From the NCBI GenBank assembly GCA_020186115.1, contig WSYJ01000164.1:1-64000 (forward strand): DNA of 64,000 bases, in the 5' to 3' direction. Below are positions 50,920 through 60,900 of the stretch, one piece after another. The notes beneath the pieces are model-generated. The model worked only from the letters and a program-made list of their open reading frames with translations, was not told where the DNA came from and did not search any database. Numbering within the stretch: position 1 is the stretch's first letter; the number at the start of each line of letters is the position of its first letter. The position numbers and the translations under genes were made by a program. Origin of the DNA: Histomonas meleagridis. Its lineage: Eukaryota; Parabasalia; Tritrichomonadida; Dientamoebidae.

Positions 50920-51370
50920 ATTATTTATAAATATTTATTAATATTTCCAAATTTTCATTTGTTTTTATAAGTTCACAATCAGATGGATATCACCACTAAA
51001 GAATATATAACTCAATGGAACATTCGAATGCTGTAAATATATTTAAATAGAAATTACTAATTCATGTAACGAATATCCAATTGAAGTCGAATATGACAAA
51101 TCCCCCACATAATTAACCCCCTGATAATTATCTCCTATTATTTAAAGTGAAGCACCAAAATAATTTCACACAAATATGTTTTCATTCGTTCCAAATTTAT
51201 TTTTTATATTTTCATCATGATGAAAATGTGTTGAAAATAAAGACGATAAAATGAATGCTGAAAGTAATTAATAGATATGTTTCATTTTTTTATATTAATT
51301 TGACGATTGCAATTGGAAGATATATTCTTGATTTTAACTCGAACAAAAATCATTCAAATTATCATCAAAA
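50920..51370. other. Intergenic before ankyrin pseudogene
   Basis: AT-rich, no gene recognised. Confidence 0.4.
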
Positions 51371-52998
51371 ATGAGAAATGAAATATTGAGAGCAAAATAA
51401 TCGTTTATAAGTCAAATTTCTGATGATGAATTACAAAAATTACAAGAAATATCATCACAAAATAATTTTGATTTTAATCAAACAATTGAACCATCACTTT
51501 ATGAAAAATGTTCATTTATTAATCAAAACGATGTTTCATTAATTGATTATGCAGCATTTTTTCTTCAGTTAAATGTTTTAAATATTTACTTATGAATAAT
51601 GCAAATGTAAATAACACGGGTAAATATGCAATTGCAGGAGGAAACTTAGAAATAATTCATTTATGTGAACAAAATAACTCATCATTTAATAATGCACATG
51701 AAACAGCAATTAAATTTCATCAAAATGATATTTTTAAATATATTTATGAAAAAGACATAGCAGGTTTTGGATTGAAATCAGCTGATTTAGAAAGCATATG
51801 TTTTAACAATGCAAATTATGAAATTCTTTCTTATTTAACAGAAAAAAAACAAATTTTGGTTATTGAAAATTATATTTTAAATGCAACAAAAAATGGAAAC
51901 TTATATCTCGTAAAGTATTTTATACAAAATAATCCAATACCAAAAGGTATTTTATTATCATCTTTAGAAACAAAAAACATTGAACTTATTAAATTTATTA
52001 TAGAACAAAAAGGTGTTAACATCAAAGAAAATATTCATTTGTTTTATTTAAAATTTCTTTTAATGATTTTATGTTACAAAATAATATTTGGAAATTATTT
52101 AAAACTTTTAAAACACCACTTGAAATAGCATATAAAAATGGTTATAATGAAGTTGTAGATTTACTTAATAAGAAAAAAAAAGAAATTAAAGAACTTAAAA
52201 ATGCATCCGAAAAAGGTGAAACAAAAAAAGTTGTATCACTTATTAAAAAAGGAATTGATATAAATGTAAAAGATTTTCATTTGTTTTTTTTTTAAAAATT
52301 ATTTTATTGTTTTAATTTTTTTCTTGATTATATGGAACTTATTAAAATTATTTCAAACAGCACTTATTAAAGCTGCAGATAAAGACAATTTAGAAATGGT
52401 TGAATTCCTTCTTAAACAAAAAGGAATTAATGTTAGTGATGAAGATTTTTATTTTGTTTTATTTAGAATTTATTTTATTGACTTTATATTTAATAATAAT
52501 ATATGGAATTTGTTTGGATTATTAGAAACAGCACTTATAAAAGCTACTAAAAATAATGATTTAGAAGTGGTTGTTTTATTCCTTGAACAAAAAGAAATTA
52601 ATCCTAGTGTTAAAGATATTTATTTATCTTTTTTTGGATTTAATTTATTGATTTCATATTTCAATATAATATTTAAATTTTTTTTATATTTTTTCTTTCA
52701 CCACTCCATTTTGCATCTGAATATGGAAACGTTGAAATAGTCGTTTTGTTTCTTGATCAAGATGGAATTGATATCAATCCTAAAGATTTTTATTTGCTTC
52801 TTAAACAAAAAGGAATTAATGTAAATTCTAAAAATATTTAAATTTTTTAGTTAAAGATTATTTTAATTATTTAAAATTTGGTAATAATATTTGGAAATTA
52901 TTTGAATCATTTAAAACAGCGCTAATTTTCGCATGTAAAAAAGGACACACAGAAATCGTTAAGGTACTTCTTGAAAGTAAAGGTATTTTATATTAAAA
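51371..52998 (+). pseudogene. DUF3447/ankyrin-repeat gene, broken
   Basis: An ATG at 51371 opens a short frame with an early stop, followed by text typical of trichomonad DUF3447 proteins ('ISDDELQKLQEISSQNNFDF', 'INQNDVSLIDYAAFF'), a frameshift, then 'MNNANVNNTGKYAIAGGNLE'. Ankyrin units follow ('TPLEIAYKNGYNEVVDLL', 'TALIKAADKDNLEMVEFLL', 'TALIKATKNNDLEVVVLFL', 'LHFASEYGNVEIVVLFL', 'TLIFACKKGHTEIVKVLL'), each separated by a conserved 75-80 nt AT-rich spacer that often shifts the frame or holds a stop. The last part (about 52.79-52.99 kb) duplicates 6.80-7.00 kb. Open fragments are 51592-52128, 52071-52295 and 52324-52740. Confidence 0.8.
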
Positions 52999-54430
52999 TT
53001 TATTTTCATTTTGAAGATATTTATTTTCTTTTACCAGTAATTTCTTTTTTGAAATGAAATTTTTGATATAATTTATGAAAGAAAGCATTTGTCTTAAACT
53101 TTAGAATCATAATTTTAGTTTTATGTCTTATTTTTTGTACTCAGAAACCATTTTCATTATTGTTTTCATAGGAAAGGAATGATTGTTCAGATATTTTGCT
53201 TTCTAATTATACCCACATTTGGAATATTTGATAATACAACAAAAACACTTACAATAAAAACTTCAGATGATTTTACAAATACAACACTCTATAAAAATGA
53301 AACATTATTTTTGATTATTGATGATAATATTACTTCAATACCGCCTGGTGTATTTAGTGGGTGGATGAAACTTGCATCTGCTAAAATTGGAAATTCAGTT
53401 TCTCTAATTGGTAATGAGGCGTTTTATAATTGCAAAAATTTGTCTAAAGTAATTTTTGGAGAAAATCTAACATCAATTAGCAATTTTTCATTTTTTGGAT
53501 GTGCATTTAGTAAAATTTCATTACCAAATTCACTTTCTTCCATTGGAGATTATGCATTTTTCAAATGTCGAAAATTAACTGAAGTTAATTTTGGAGAAAA
53601 GCTTATGAAAATCAATTTCAGCGCATTTTGTGAATGCGTTCTACTTGCAAGAATTAAATTTCCTAAATCACTGTCTATAATAGGAGATAAAGCATTTTCT
53701 CGTTGCCTTAACTTAACAGAAGTAATTTTTAACGAAAATCTGATTAGTATTGGTGAGGAATCATTTGCTGAATCTTCACTTGAACGAATTAAATTACCAA
53801 ATTCACTCTCTACAATTAAAATGCTTGCTTTTTATGAATGTCATAAATTATCAGATGTTATTTTTGGAAATAACATAACTACAATTGAGTATTGTGCATT
53901 TGCCTATTGTACTTCTCTTAAAAGTATCGAAATTCCAAATTCATTAACTACTATCAATGAAAAAGTTTTTGAGAGTTGTTATAATTTATCAGTTGTTATT
54001 ATAGGTGAAAATGTGGTTTCAATTGAGACACAAGCATTTTATGAATGTAAATCTCTATATTGTGTTTATTATTATGGCCACTCACAACCTAATGTTAGTG
54101 ATGATGCATTTGATAATTGTCCTGTCAAATGTGTAATGACATTGGATTCATATAATTCAACAAAATTTGGTGTATTTAATGTATCAAAAGGAACAACAAT
54201 CGAAAATTGTAATCCATGGCCAACACATACATTTACACAATCAAACTCATTTACACAATCTAACTCAAATACACAATCAAACTCATTTACAACAGCAAAT
54301 GCTTCTTCTGTATCATATACAAATTCTAACATATATTCTAACTCAATCACGAACTCAAATATTACATCATCTTCATTTCCATTAAAATCTACTTCAAAAA
54401 CTGTTACACTTGCTTTTGGTGCAAGTATTA
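52793..54430. repeat. Direct segmental duplication of about 6.8-8.5 kb
   Basis: From 'CTTCTTAAACAAAAAGGAAT' onward, the ankyrin remnant, the 180-bp leader and most of BspA gene C match the 6.8-8.5 kb locus nearly base for base, including the identical signal-peptide region. The LRR block differs by unit gains and losses. Confidence 0.9.
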
Positions 54431-54459
54431 TTTCTTTATTATTCTTAATTTTATTTTAA
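53179..54459 (+). CDS. BspA-like LRR_5 surface protein, copy C (chimeric)
   Basis: 426 residues with the same layout as copy A: signal 'MIVQIFCFLIIPTFGIF', LRR_5 repeats (about 60-300), stalk and C-terminal anchor. The N-terminal 90 residues are identical to A except for a few changes. One LRR section ('FGCAFSKISLPNSLSSIGDY') is absent from A, and other A units are missing. The stalk has only three TQSN units. The last residues 'GASIISLLFLILF' and the 3' flank match copy B instead of A, so the gene is a mosaic. Confidence 0.92.
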   Translation: MIVQIFCFLIIPTFGIFDNTTKTLTIKTSDDFTNTTLYKNETLFLIIDDNITSIPPGVFSGWMKLASAKIGNSVSLIGNEAFYNCKNLSKVIFGENLTSISNFSFFGCAFSKISLPNSLSSIGDYAFFKCRKLTEVNFGEKLMKINFSAFCECVLLARIKFPKSLSIIGDKAFSRCLNLTEVIFNENLISIGEESFAESSLERIKLPNSLSTIKMLAFYECHKLSDVIFGNNITTIEYCAFAYCTSLKSIEIPNSLTTINEKVFESCYNLSVVIIGENVVSIETQAFYECKSLYCVYYYGHSQPNVSDDAFDNCPVKCVMTLDSYNSTKFGVFNVSKGTTIENCNPWPTHTFTQSNSFTQSNSNTQSNSFTTANASSVSYTNSNIYSNSITNSNITSSSFPLKSTSKTVTLAFGASIISLLFLILF

Positions 54460-55384
54460 TAATCATTCATAATATTTTTAGATATCAAAGAAGAAAAAGG
54501 CAACAGTAAATGATATCATCAAATTGATGTAATGCAACCTTTAAAATAAAATGAAGAGTTCTCTAAAACATAAATAAAGGGAAGTATTACTTAAATCTTT
54601 TTAAAAATTATTAATATAAGTTTTGTGTGGGTTAAGAAAAAAAATTAATAATATAAATATAAATATATATATATATCTATATATAATTATTAATTATCAT
54701 TTACATTATAAAAATAAAATAATGTAATGTAACTGTTTGTGAGAATATTTATTTAATGAGATAAAATTAAAAATAATATGATAAGCACAAACTTTTACTA
54801 TAAATGAAAACATATGTTTATTTTTATTATCAAATTTTTTGTAGTTTATAAGAAAAAAAATTTAAAATAAATATGAAACAAATGGTATTTATCAGGCAAA
54901 AAATTGGTTGCTATTTATTCATTGTCAGATTTATTTTGTTTAATTTCTTTTTTTTCTTCTTCTTCTTTTTCTTTTTCATTTTTAATGCTTTCATCTTCAT
55001 TTGTTTTATTTTCTTCTTCATTTATTTTTATGATATTATTTCCAATAATTTTACCTTTTTCTTCAATTAAATTTTTATTTTCTTTAAATATTGTAAAAAT
55101 TAAAATTGGAATTGATGCAACAGATAAAGAAATAAGGATTACAGCTATTTGATTATTTTCATATATATTTCTTATTGATTTATTATTTCTTTTTTCTGAT
55201 TGTGAATTATTCGTTAGTTCATTTTGTTTTCCTTCTTTATTTGATTTTTCTTTTTCGACTTTCTTCTAACCTTTCTTTAATTTCGATTTCTTTTAAATCT
55301 TTTTCTTGTTTTATAAATTTTGGAATAAAATGTTCTTCATTCCATTTTCTCACTGATTCTTCATCTGTTGAAATTAATATATTA
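54430..55384. repeat. Inverted duplication of the BspA-B 3' end, spacer and calnexin 3' end
   Basis: Reverse complement of about 14.63-15.57 kb: the gene end, the spacer with the GGGAAGTATTACTTAAATC segment, and the 3' third of calnexin. Similarity stops at about 55384, where the calnexin sequence breaks off. An (AT)-rich insertion near 54650-54690 differs from the source. Confidence 0.9.
54900..55384 (-). pseudogene. Calnexin 3'-end fragment
   Basis: On the minus strand this encodes the end of the calnexin lumenal part, its transmembrane helix and its charged tail, as in the gene at 13.5-15.1 kb. It has no promoter or 5' part. One extra T in a run near 55250 shifts the frame relative to the parent, and the Glu-rich tail has a different length. 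It has no start and is not functional. Confidence 0.9.
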
Positions 55385-56030
55385 ACGATTTTTTACAGAG
55401 TTTACCTCTAACATATAAATTTTTATTTATTTATTATCACTGTGCAATAAAACATAGAGACATATAAGAAAATATATTCTATGCTAAATGTAAATAAAAA
55501 GAAATGTAAATTTTATTTCAAGCTCATTATTGTCAAATTGAACACTAGGTGAGGTCTACTTGTCACAAAAAATTACAACCTTCCTTCGATAAGACAGATT
55601 TTTGATATCTTATTTCATGATAGAAAAAAAAAAAATGTAAAATAATTTTTTTAGGATTTTCGATTTTAACTAGAAAATCAATAATTCTCTTATATTGAAT
55701 TGACCATATACAATGCGCTAAATAGTAAATGAATGAATATATAAAACACAAAAATTTTGTTTATAAACCAATTTTATATGAAGATATATTTTTTTTAATT
55801 TTAAGTGTCAAATCTCTATATAAGAGTTTTTGTTATATAAATATTTAAAAATATCTGTTGCTATTATTCTTAATCTCTGTCAAATACTTATAACGAATTA
55901 TGAACATAAGAATAAGAGATAAATTTGTTTGATCGAATTCCAAACGACCGTTTAGAGAATAGGACACATCATATATAAAATAATAACTTTTTTTCGATTG
56001 GGTTGTGTAAAAGTGGCTTTTGTTCACATA
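55385..56030. other. Intergenic, AT-rich
   Basis: Nothing coding. It contains CCGTTTAGA at 55948-55956, the same Myb-like motif as at 8848. Confidence 0.45.
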
Positions 56031-56033
56031 TGT

Positions 56034-56276
56034 GCAATAAGGTCTTCAAAAACTAATATTTAGACAATGTCTTGTAATATTTAATTTAGTTTTGTGTCTC
56101 TTTTTTTTTCATATACAAGTAATGATCATTGTTGTTTTATTTTCATACTAATGAGAATGATTTCTTTTATGTTTTATCTTTATACAATTCAAACATTTGA
56201 AATATTTGATAATAAAACAAAAACACTTACATTAAAAACACAAGGAGATTTTGAAAGTGCAAAAAAATATGAATAA
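56034..56276 (+). pseudogene. 5' fragment of a BspA copy-B-like gene
   Basis: Promoter-proximal sequence and the first 40 codons (ATG at 56151, 'MRMISFMFYLYTIQTFEIFD') match the start of copy B (minus strand, 16.70-16.86 kb). The frame then ends at a TAA at 56274-56276 after 'GDFESAKKYE', and the LRR region is absent. Confidence 0.85.
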
Positions 56277-56619
56277 TGTTGCTAATTTGGGATATTTTTT
56301 TTTGCCCCGGGCAAAAAATACTCAAAATCATTTGAGATTTTGTGGTGTGTCAAAAAACGTTAATGGTGCCTGACGAATATTTCCTCAATAAAATGTTTAA
56401 ATATAATATTAGTATATAACACTAGATATGTAATATTTAGAAACATTGTATTATTATGTTTAGATATATTGTATATTAAGATATTTTGATTTTTTTTTTG
56501 ATTTTTAATTCAATAGTTTATGCAATTTTTGAATTTAAAATGATCGTCTTCTTTCAAATACATCTGTTAATATCTATCGGGTATAATTGTAAGAACAGTT
56601 TATAATTATTTATTTATAT
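56277..56619. other. Intergenic
   Basis: AT-rich, with an isolated GCCCCGGGCA-type patch at about 56303-56312. No gene recognised. Confidence 0.4.
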
Positions 56620-57963
56620 CTAAACACGAAGAATTCTTCGGAATGTTCCTGGCTTTCTAGTCTTTTTATCAATTAAGCCAAGATATTCAAGATCACTTAC
56701 AGCTACTTGGAATCGAGACAATAATATGGCTTTATCTTTAATTCCAACTCGTGCTGAAAAAGCTTTCATCCAATTTGCTATACTAACTACTTTATCTTGT
56801 TCAAGTAATAACTGATAAGCAATAGCAGTATCACTTTCAGAATCTTCGTCTAAAAGCATCTCATTTAGGGTGCCCCTTGGATCAAATGAGGCACCCTCAC
56901 AAATATGGAGGACGTTAATTGTGTTTGATTTTGAGGGTGCCCTAAAAACTTTGCTGATGATTGTTTCAAATGCATCAATAAGTGGTTGCTTTTTCTCAAC
57001 CTTATTCATAAGTGCTAACTGTCTACCTTTTCGTGATCTAGATGGGTTAGGTTTAGATGAAGATTTAGGTTTTTCATTTGAAAGATTTTGAAAGATTATT
57101 GAAAGAGGGCCTGATTTAGTAATTAAGAATTCGTTCATTTCATTTTCATCTGCTGATTTCATTCTTTCAAGTAAATTCTTGTATTTACTAGATGTCCAAA
57201 AATCATCTATTGAATCAACGTCTGTAAATAAATAATGTTCAAATCCAAAATGTTGTAAAAGGTTTTCAGTTAAATCCATTACAGGAACTCTAAGTTTAAT
57301 AACAGCTGTGGTTGGAAGATATTTTGAGTTGATAGGTCTTTTTAGAATTTGATCAATGAATTGAGTTTCATCAAATGCAAATACATTTTGGACTTCTTGA
57401 AAATCTTTGTTAATTATGTATGTGAAAATTGTTTGTTGTATTAAACTAATTAAATATGAAAAAGATCGATATTTATCGAAATAAAGAGATTTTAATTCTC
57501 CAACAAAAGTTGGCAGAGGTGTAATTCCATGTGAAAAGAATGTTCTGAGAACATTGTCAATAAAAACTTGGAATAATTTATTTGGATTAATACAATGAAA
57601 GAATTCTAAAACTCTTGGAACATCAGATGGAGGTGAAGAAGGATGAAATAATATTAATTCATTTTGTTGGATATGATGAATTTTCTTTTCAATAACTGGA
57701 ACATCCAAAGTTTGAAGTGCTTCTAGAAAATAACGGGCATCAGCTTGATCTTGTGGAGGAGTTACATGTGCAATCATAGGGAAAGGTGATCCTTTATGTT
57801 GTTCAAAAAAATTTTTGATTGAAGTAATTAAATCATTAATTGATGGATTAAAAAATTCACTCCACCATGAATTAATATCTTCAATAAAATTATCATATAT
57901 ATCATTTGAAAAATCTAAATGTATTTTATCATGAGATGGTTGTATAATTTTTATATGTTCCAT
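56620..57963 (-). CDS. ORC3: Origin recognition complex subunit 3-like protein
   Basis: 447 residues from the ATG at 57963. The early segment 'SPFPMIAHVTPPQDQADARY' resembles the ORC3 'PFPTACLVTGVNVPDHD' region. Later, 'VPRVLEFFHCINPNKLFQVF' and 'FDKYRSFSYLISLIQQTIFT' correspond to the AAA+ lid and the 'YHDFSVQNFIKGLQLSLLEH' region. The C-terminus 'DTAIAYQLLLEQDKVVSIAN' plus 'RFQVAVSDLEYLGLIDKKTR' is the ORC3 winged helix. At about 450 residues it is much shorter than animal ORC3 (about 700), mainly lacking the insertion region. No Walker A motif is present, as for other ORC3s. It functions in replication origin licensing. Its start lies 24 bp from a possible start of the divergent BEACH gene. 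Confidence 0.75.
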   Translation of the reverse strand: MEHIKIIQPSHDKIHLDFSNDIYDNFIEDINSWWSEFFNPSINDLITSIKNFFEQHKGSPFPMIAHVTPPQDQADARYFLEALQTLDVPVIEKKIHHIQQNELILFHPSSPPSDVPRVLEFFHCINPNKLFQVFIDNVLRTFFSHGITPLPTFVGELKSLYFDKYRSFSYLISLIQQTIFTYIINKDFQEVQNVFAFDETQFIDQILKRPINSKYLPTTAVIKLRVPVMDLTENLLQHFGFEHYLFTDVDSIDDFWTSSKYKNLLERMKSADENEMNEFLITKSGPLSIIFQNLSNEKPKSSSKPNPSRSRKGRQLALMNKVEKKQPLIDAFETIISKVFRAPSKSNTINVLHICEGASFDPRGTLNEMLLDEDSESDTAIAYQLLLEQDKVVSIANWMKAFSARVGIKDKAILLSRFQVAVSDLEYLGLIDKKTRKPGTFRRILRV

Positions 57964-57987
57964 TTTTGGGTTATAGGGGCACCCCAA
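57964..57987. promoter_or_regulatory. Very short divergent intergenic region with GGGGCACCCC palindrome
   Basis: Only 24 bp separate the ORC3-like ATG from the first BEACH-gene ATG. GGGGCACCCC (57976-57985) is a near-perfect inverted repeat, striking in such AT-rich DNA. If the BEACH protein starts at the second ATG (58033), the gap is 69 bp. Confidence 0.45.
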
Positions 57988-60900
57988 ATGGACGTTGCAA
58001 ATTTCAACAGAAAAGCTGACTTAGCATTTAATATGGAATTACCATCTGACATCATATGCGGTATCCTCGGAATCTCAATGCCAGAACAAATTCCTACACT
58101 TGAAAAAGGCTCAGTTATTAGTTTTTTCTATCATGAACTCGTTAATGCACAATTTGATCATATACTTGGAAATATCAATTTAATACAAGATGAAAATAAT
58201 ATGGTTCGTGTTACAGATTTAAAAAAGGATCTCAACCTAAAAAGCATTTCATTTAGTGTTTTCAATTCTTTGAATATTAATGATTCTTCCAAAAATTTTT
58301 TCTACATACTTATCTTATATAATTTTCTTATATGGACTACAACTGCTGATGATAACAATTATAACGAGATAAAAGATGTTTTAAATTCAATGGTTCGAAT
58401 TTCAAATTCATGTTTTCTTCAAATAGCAACAGAGATATTTTTCGCAATATCAAAACAGTATATTTTTAAATCAAAGAACAAAGAACTCAAAAACATCATA
58501 AATCCTTTTAAAGAAATGATAAATCAATTTCCAAGCCAGTTAAAAACTCTTGAACCTTTAATTCCACTAATTTTAAAAAACATTGTAAAAAAAGGTTCAG
58601 CTCTTACAACAGATTGTATTGATTTTCTTGATTATGTTAGTACAATTCCAATATCCCAAGACATTGCTATTAAAATCATTGGGAAAATTATGTATAATCT
58701 TGATGCATTAGAGCTTCCTGCCTTAAAATTTTTTCTTGCTGAAGCGACAGTATTAGACAAGAAAGAGACTCTTGAACCATACACATTATTATTTGCCAGT
58801 ACACTTTTCAGTCAAATAAACTCTCACAAAATTTACTACTACGATAGCGTTCCTAAATTTGAGAGCACGCGGATCATATTTGATTCAATTCCCAAATCTT
58901 ATAAACCCAAGCAAAAATTTAGTGAGCATACTACATTTGAATCAAAATTAACATATAATTCTATGAACTATAAAACAAGTCGAGCAGTATCATCATTTGA
59001 ATTTGATAATCCAATTAATGAAATCATTCTAATATTTTCTCAAATATCACATAAATGTTTTTCAGTTATCTCAAATTTTTTTAACTTATTTAAATCAACA
59101 TATTCAAAGCAGAAAAGTTTTGATTCAATATATGCAATAATATTATATGCATCAAATGTTAAATTAGATGATCATCTTGTTACATTATATTGGGATAGTT
59201 TATTATCGACAGATTTATTTTCTGCTGATGTTTCATCATTTGATGGAAATAAATATTCGAATTTTATCTCACAACTTCGAGCAGATGCAATTTATTCATT
59301 AGCTCAAAATGGATTTCGTAATTTATCATATATAATCGAAAGTTTATTTGATCGACCATTAATATTATCAGAAGTTATACAACGTGTAGTAATATATTAT
59401 GATTATATAAATCAAGATGAATTAATGTCAGTATCATTAATTCATTCTATTTCTAAATCAATTATTTATTTCCAGAAATTACATTTTACATCAAATGAAT
59501 CAACTACACAAATTATTGAAGCAGCGCGAACTTCATTATTCCAATTTATATCGAATGCACTTCATTATAATCAAATTATTTGGTTATCTAATCAAAACTT
59601 TGTTAATGTTTTTGTCTCATTACTTTATGAAGATCCTGTTCGACCTTTTATATTAGAAAGTATTGGAACATTTATAAATGAAATGCCATCCGAAGGTATT
59701 TATTCATATTTATTTAATTCATTAATTGAACTTTTTAATCGTGAAATTCTTTTTATAAAAGATCAACGACATGTTAAATTATTAGCGTTAGTCTTAGAGA
59801 CTATAAATAATTTCATTGCAAGTAGTTCTGAACATGATCGAACTATATGGGATTATTATTCATTATTTACAAGTTTAAAAGGTCCTTTATATAATTCGAT
59901 GGGTGATTTAAAAGATGATGATCAAGATTCATATGATTTATTTATTCAATCATTACAATTTAGTTCTTATGATTGTAATAGTATATCATCTTCTGACATT
60001 ATAAAAGGTTGTTTACATTTTAAAGATCCAAAATATTTCTCTTTAATTAAGAAGAAATTAATACAAATATTAGCAGGGAAACCTCGATTTGAAAATTCTT
60101 CAAGTTTTTGTATACAACAACCTAAGATTTTACCGGCGTTAATTAAGTCATGTCCAAATAAAGAAAAATTAATTAAAGTATTAGATTTCATATATGAACT
60201 TTTAGTAGGTTCTTATATGAATCGGAAAACTGTACATGATAAAGGTTTTGATAATTTCATTTTAGATACATTAATACAATATAAAGAAGATTTTGAAGAT
60301 AATTCATTAATTGTTAATAAGTTTTTATCATTATTAGTATTAATATATGAAAGATGTACAACGATTTCTATTGTTAAAAAACATTTTAGTTTATTTACAC
60401 CTATAAATGTTTATTATCAAAGTATTTATCAACCAATTTTCATATCAATATTAACAGAAATGTTATCGAAAAGTAATAAGAAACCATCATATTTTATTGA
60501 GTTATCATCGAATTCTAATCCATTAATGATAGAAAATATTCCATGTGAAATAATCAAAAATGGATTTGTAATAACATTTTGGTTATTTTTAGAATCATTT
60601 CCTGCTAAATATCAAATTACATTATTTGATTTCATCGATAAAAATAAAAATCGATTAGAAATTATTTTATCAGGTGATAATACATTATCTATAACAATTG
60701 AAAGTGAAACATTACGATGTTATTCTAAATTTGTTGAAACATTACCAACACGTTCATGGATTTTAGTATCCATTAAACATATTAATAATGAAGTTTGTGG
60801 ATTTTATCAAAATGTTAATGGAAAAGTTTCACCATTTTATAGATCAATTCAATGTCCATTTAATAATAATGAAACACTTACATTAAAATGTTGTGAACCT

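Noticed and set aside
52030-52700. Ankyrin spacers as ordinary spliceosomal introns
   Set aside because: They lack a consistent GTAYGT start and a trichomonad-type branch/3' site, and not all end in AG; kept only as an open possibility in the findings.
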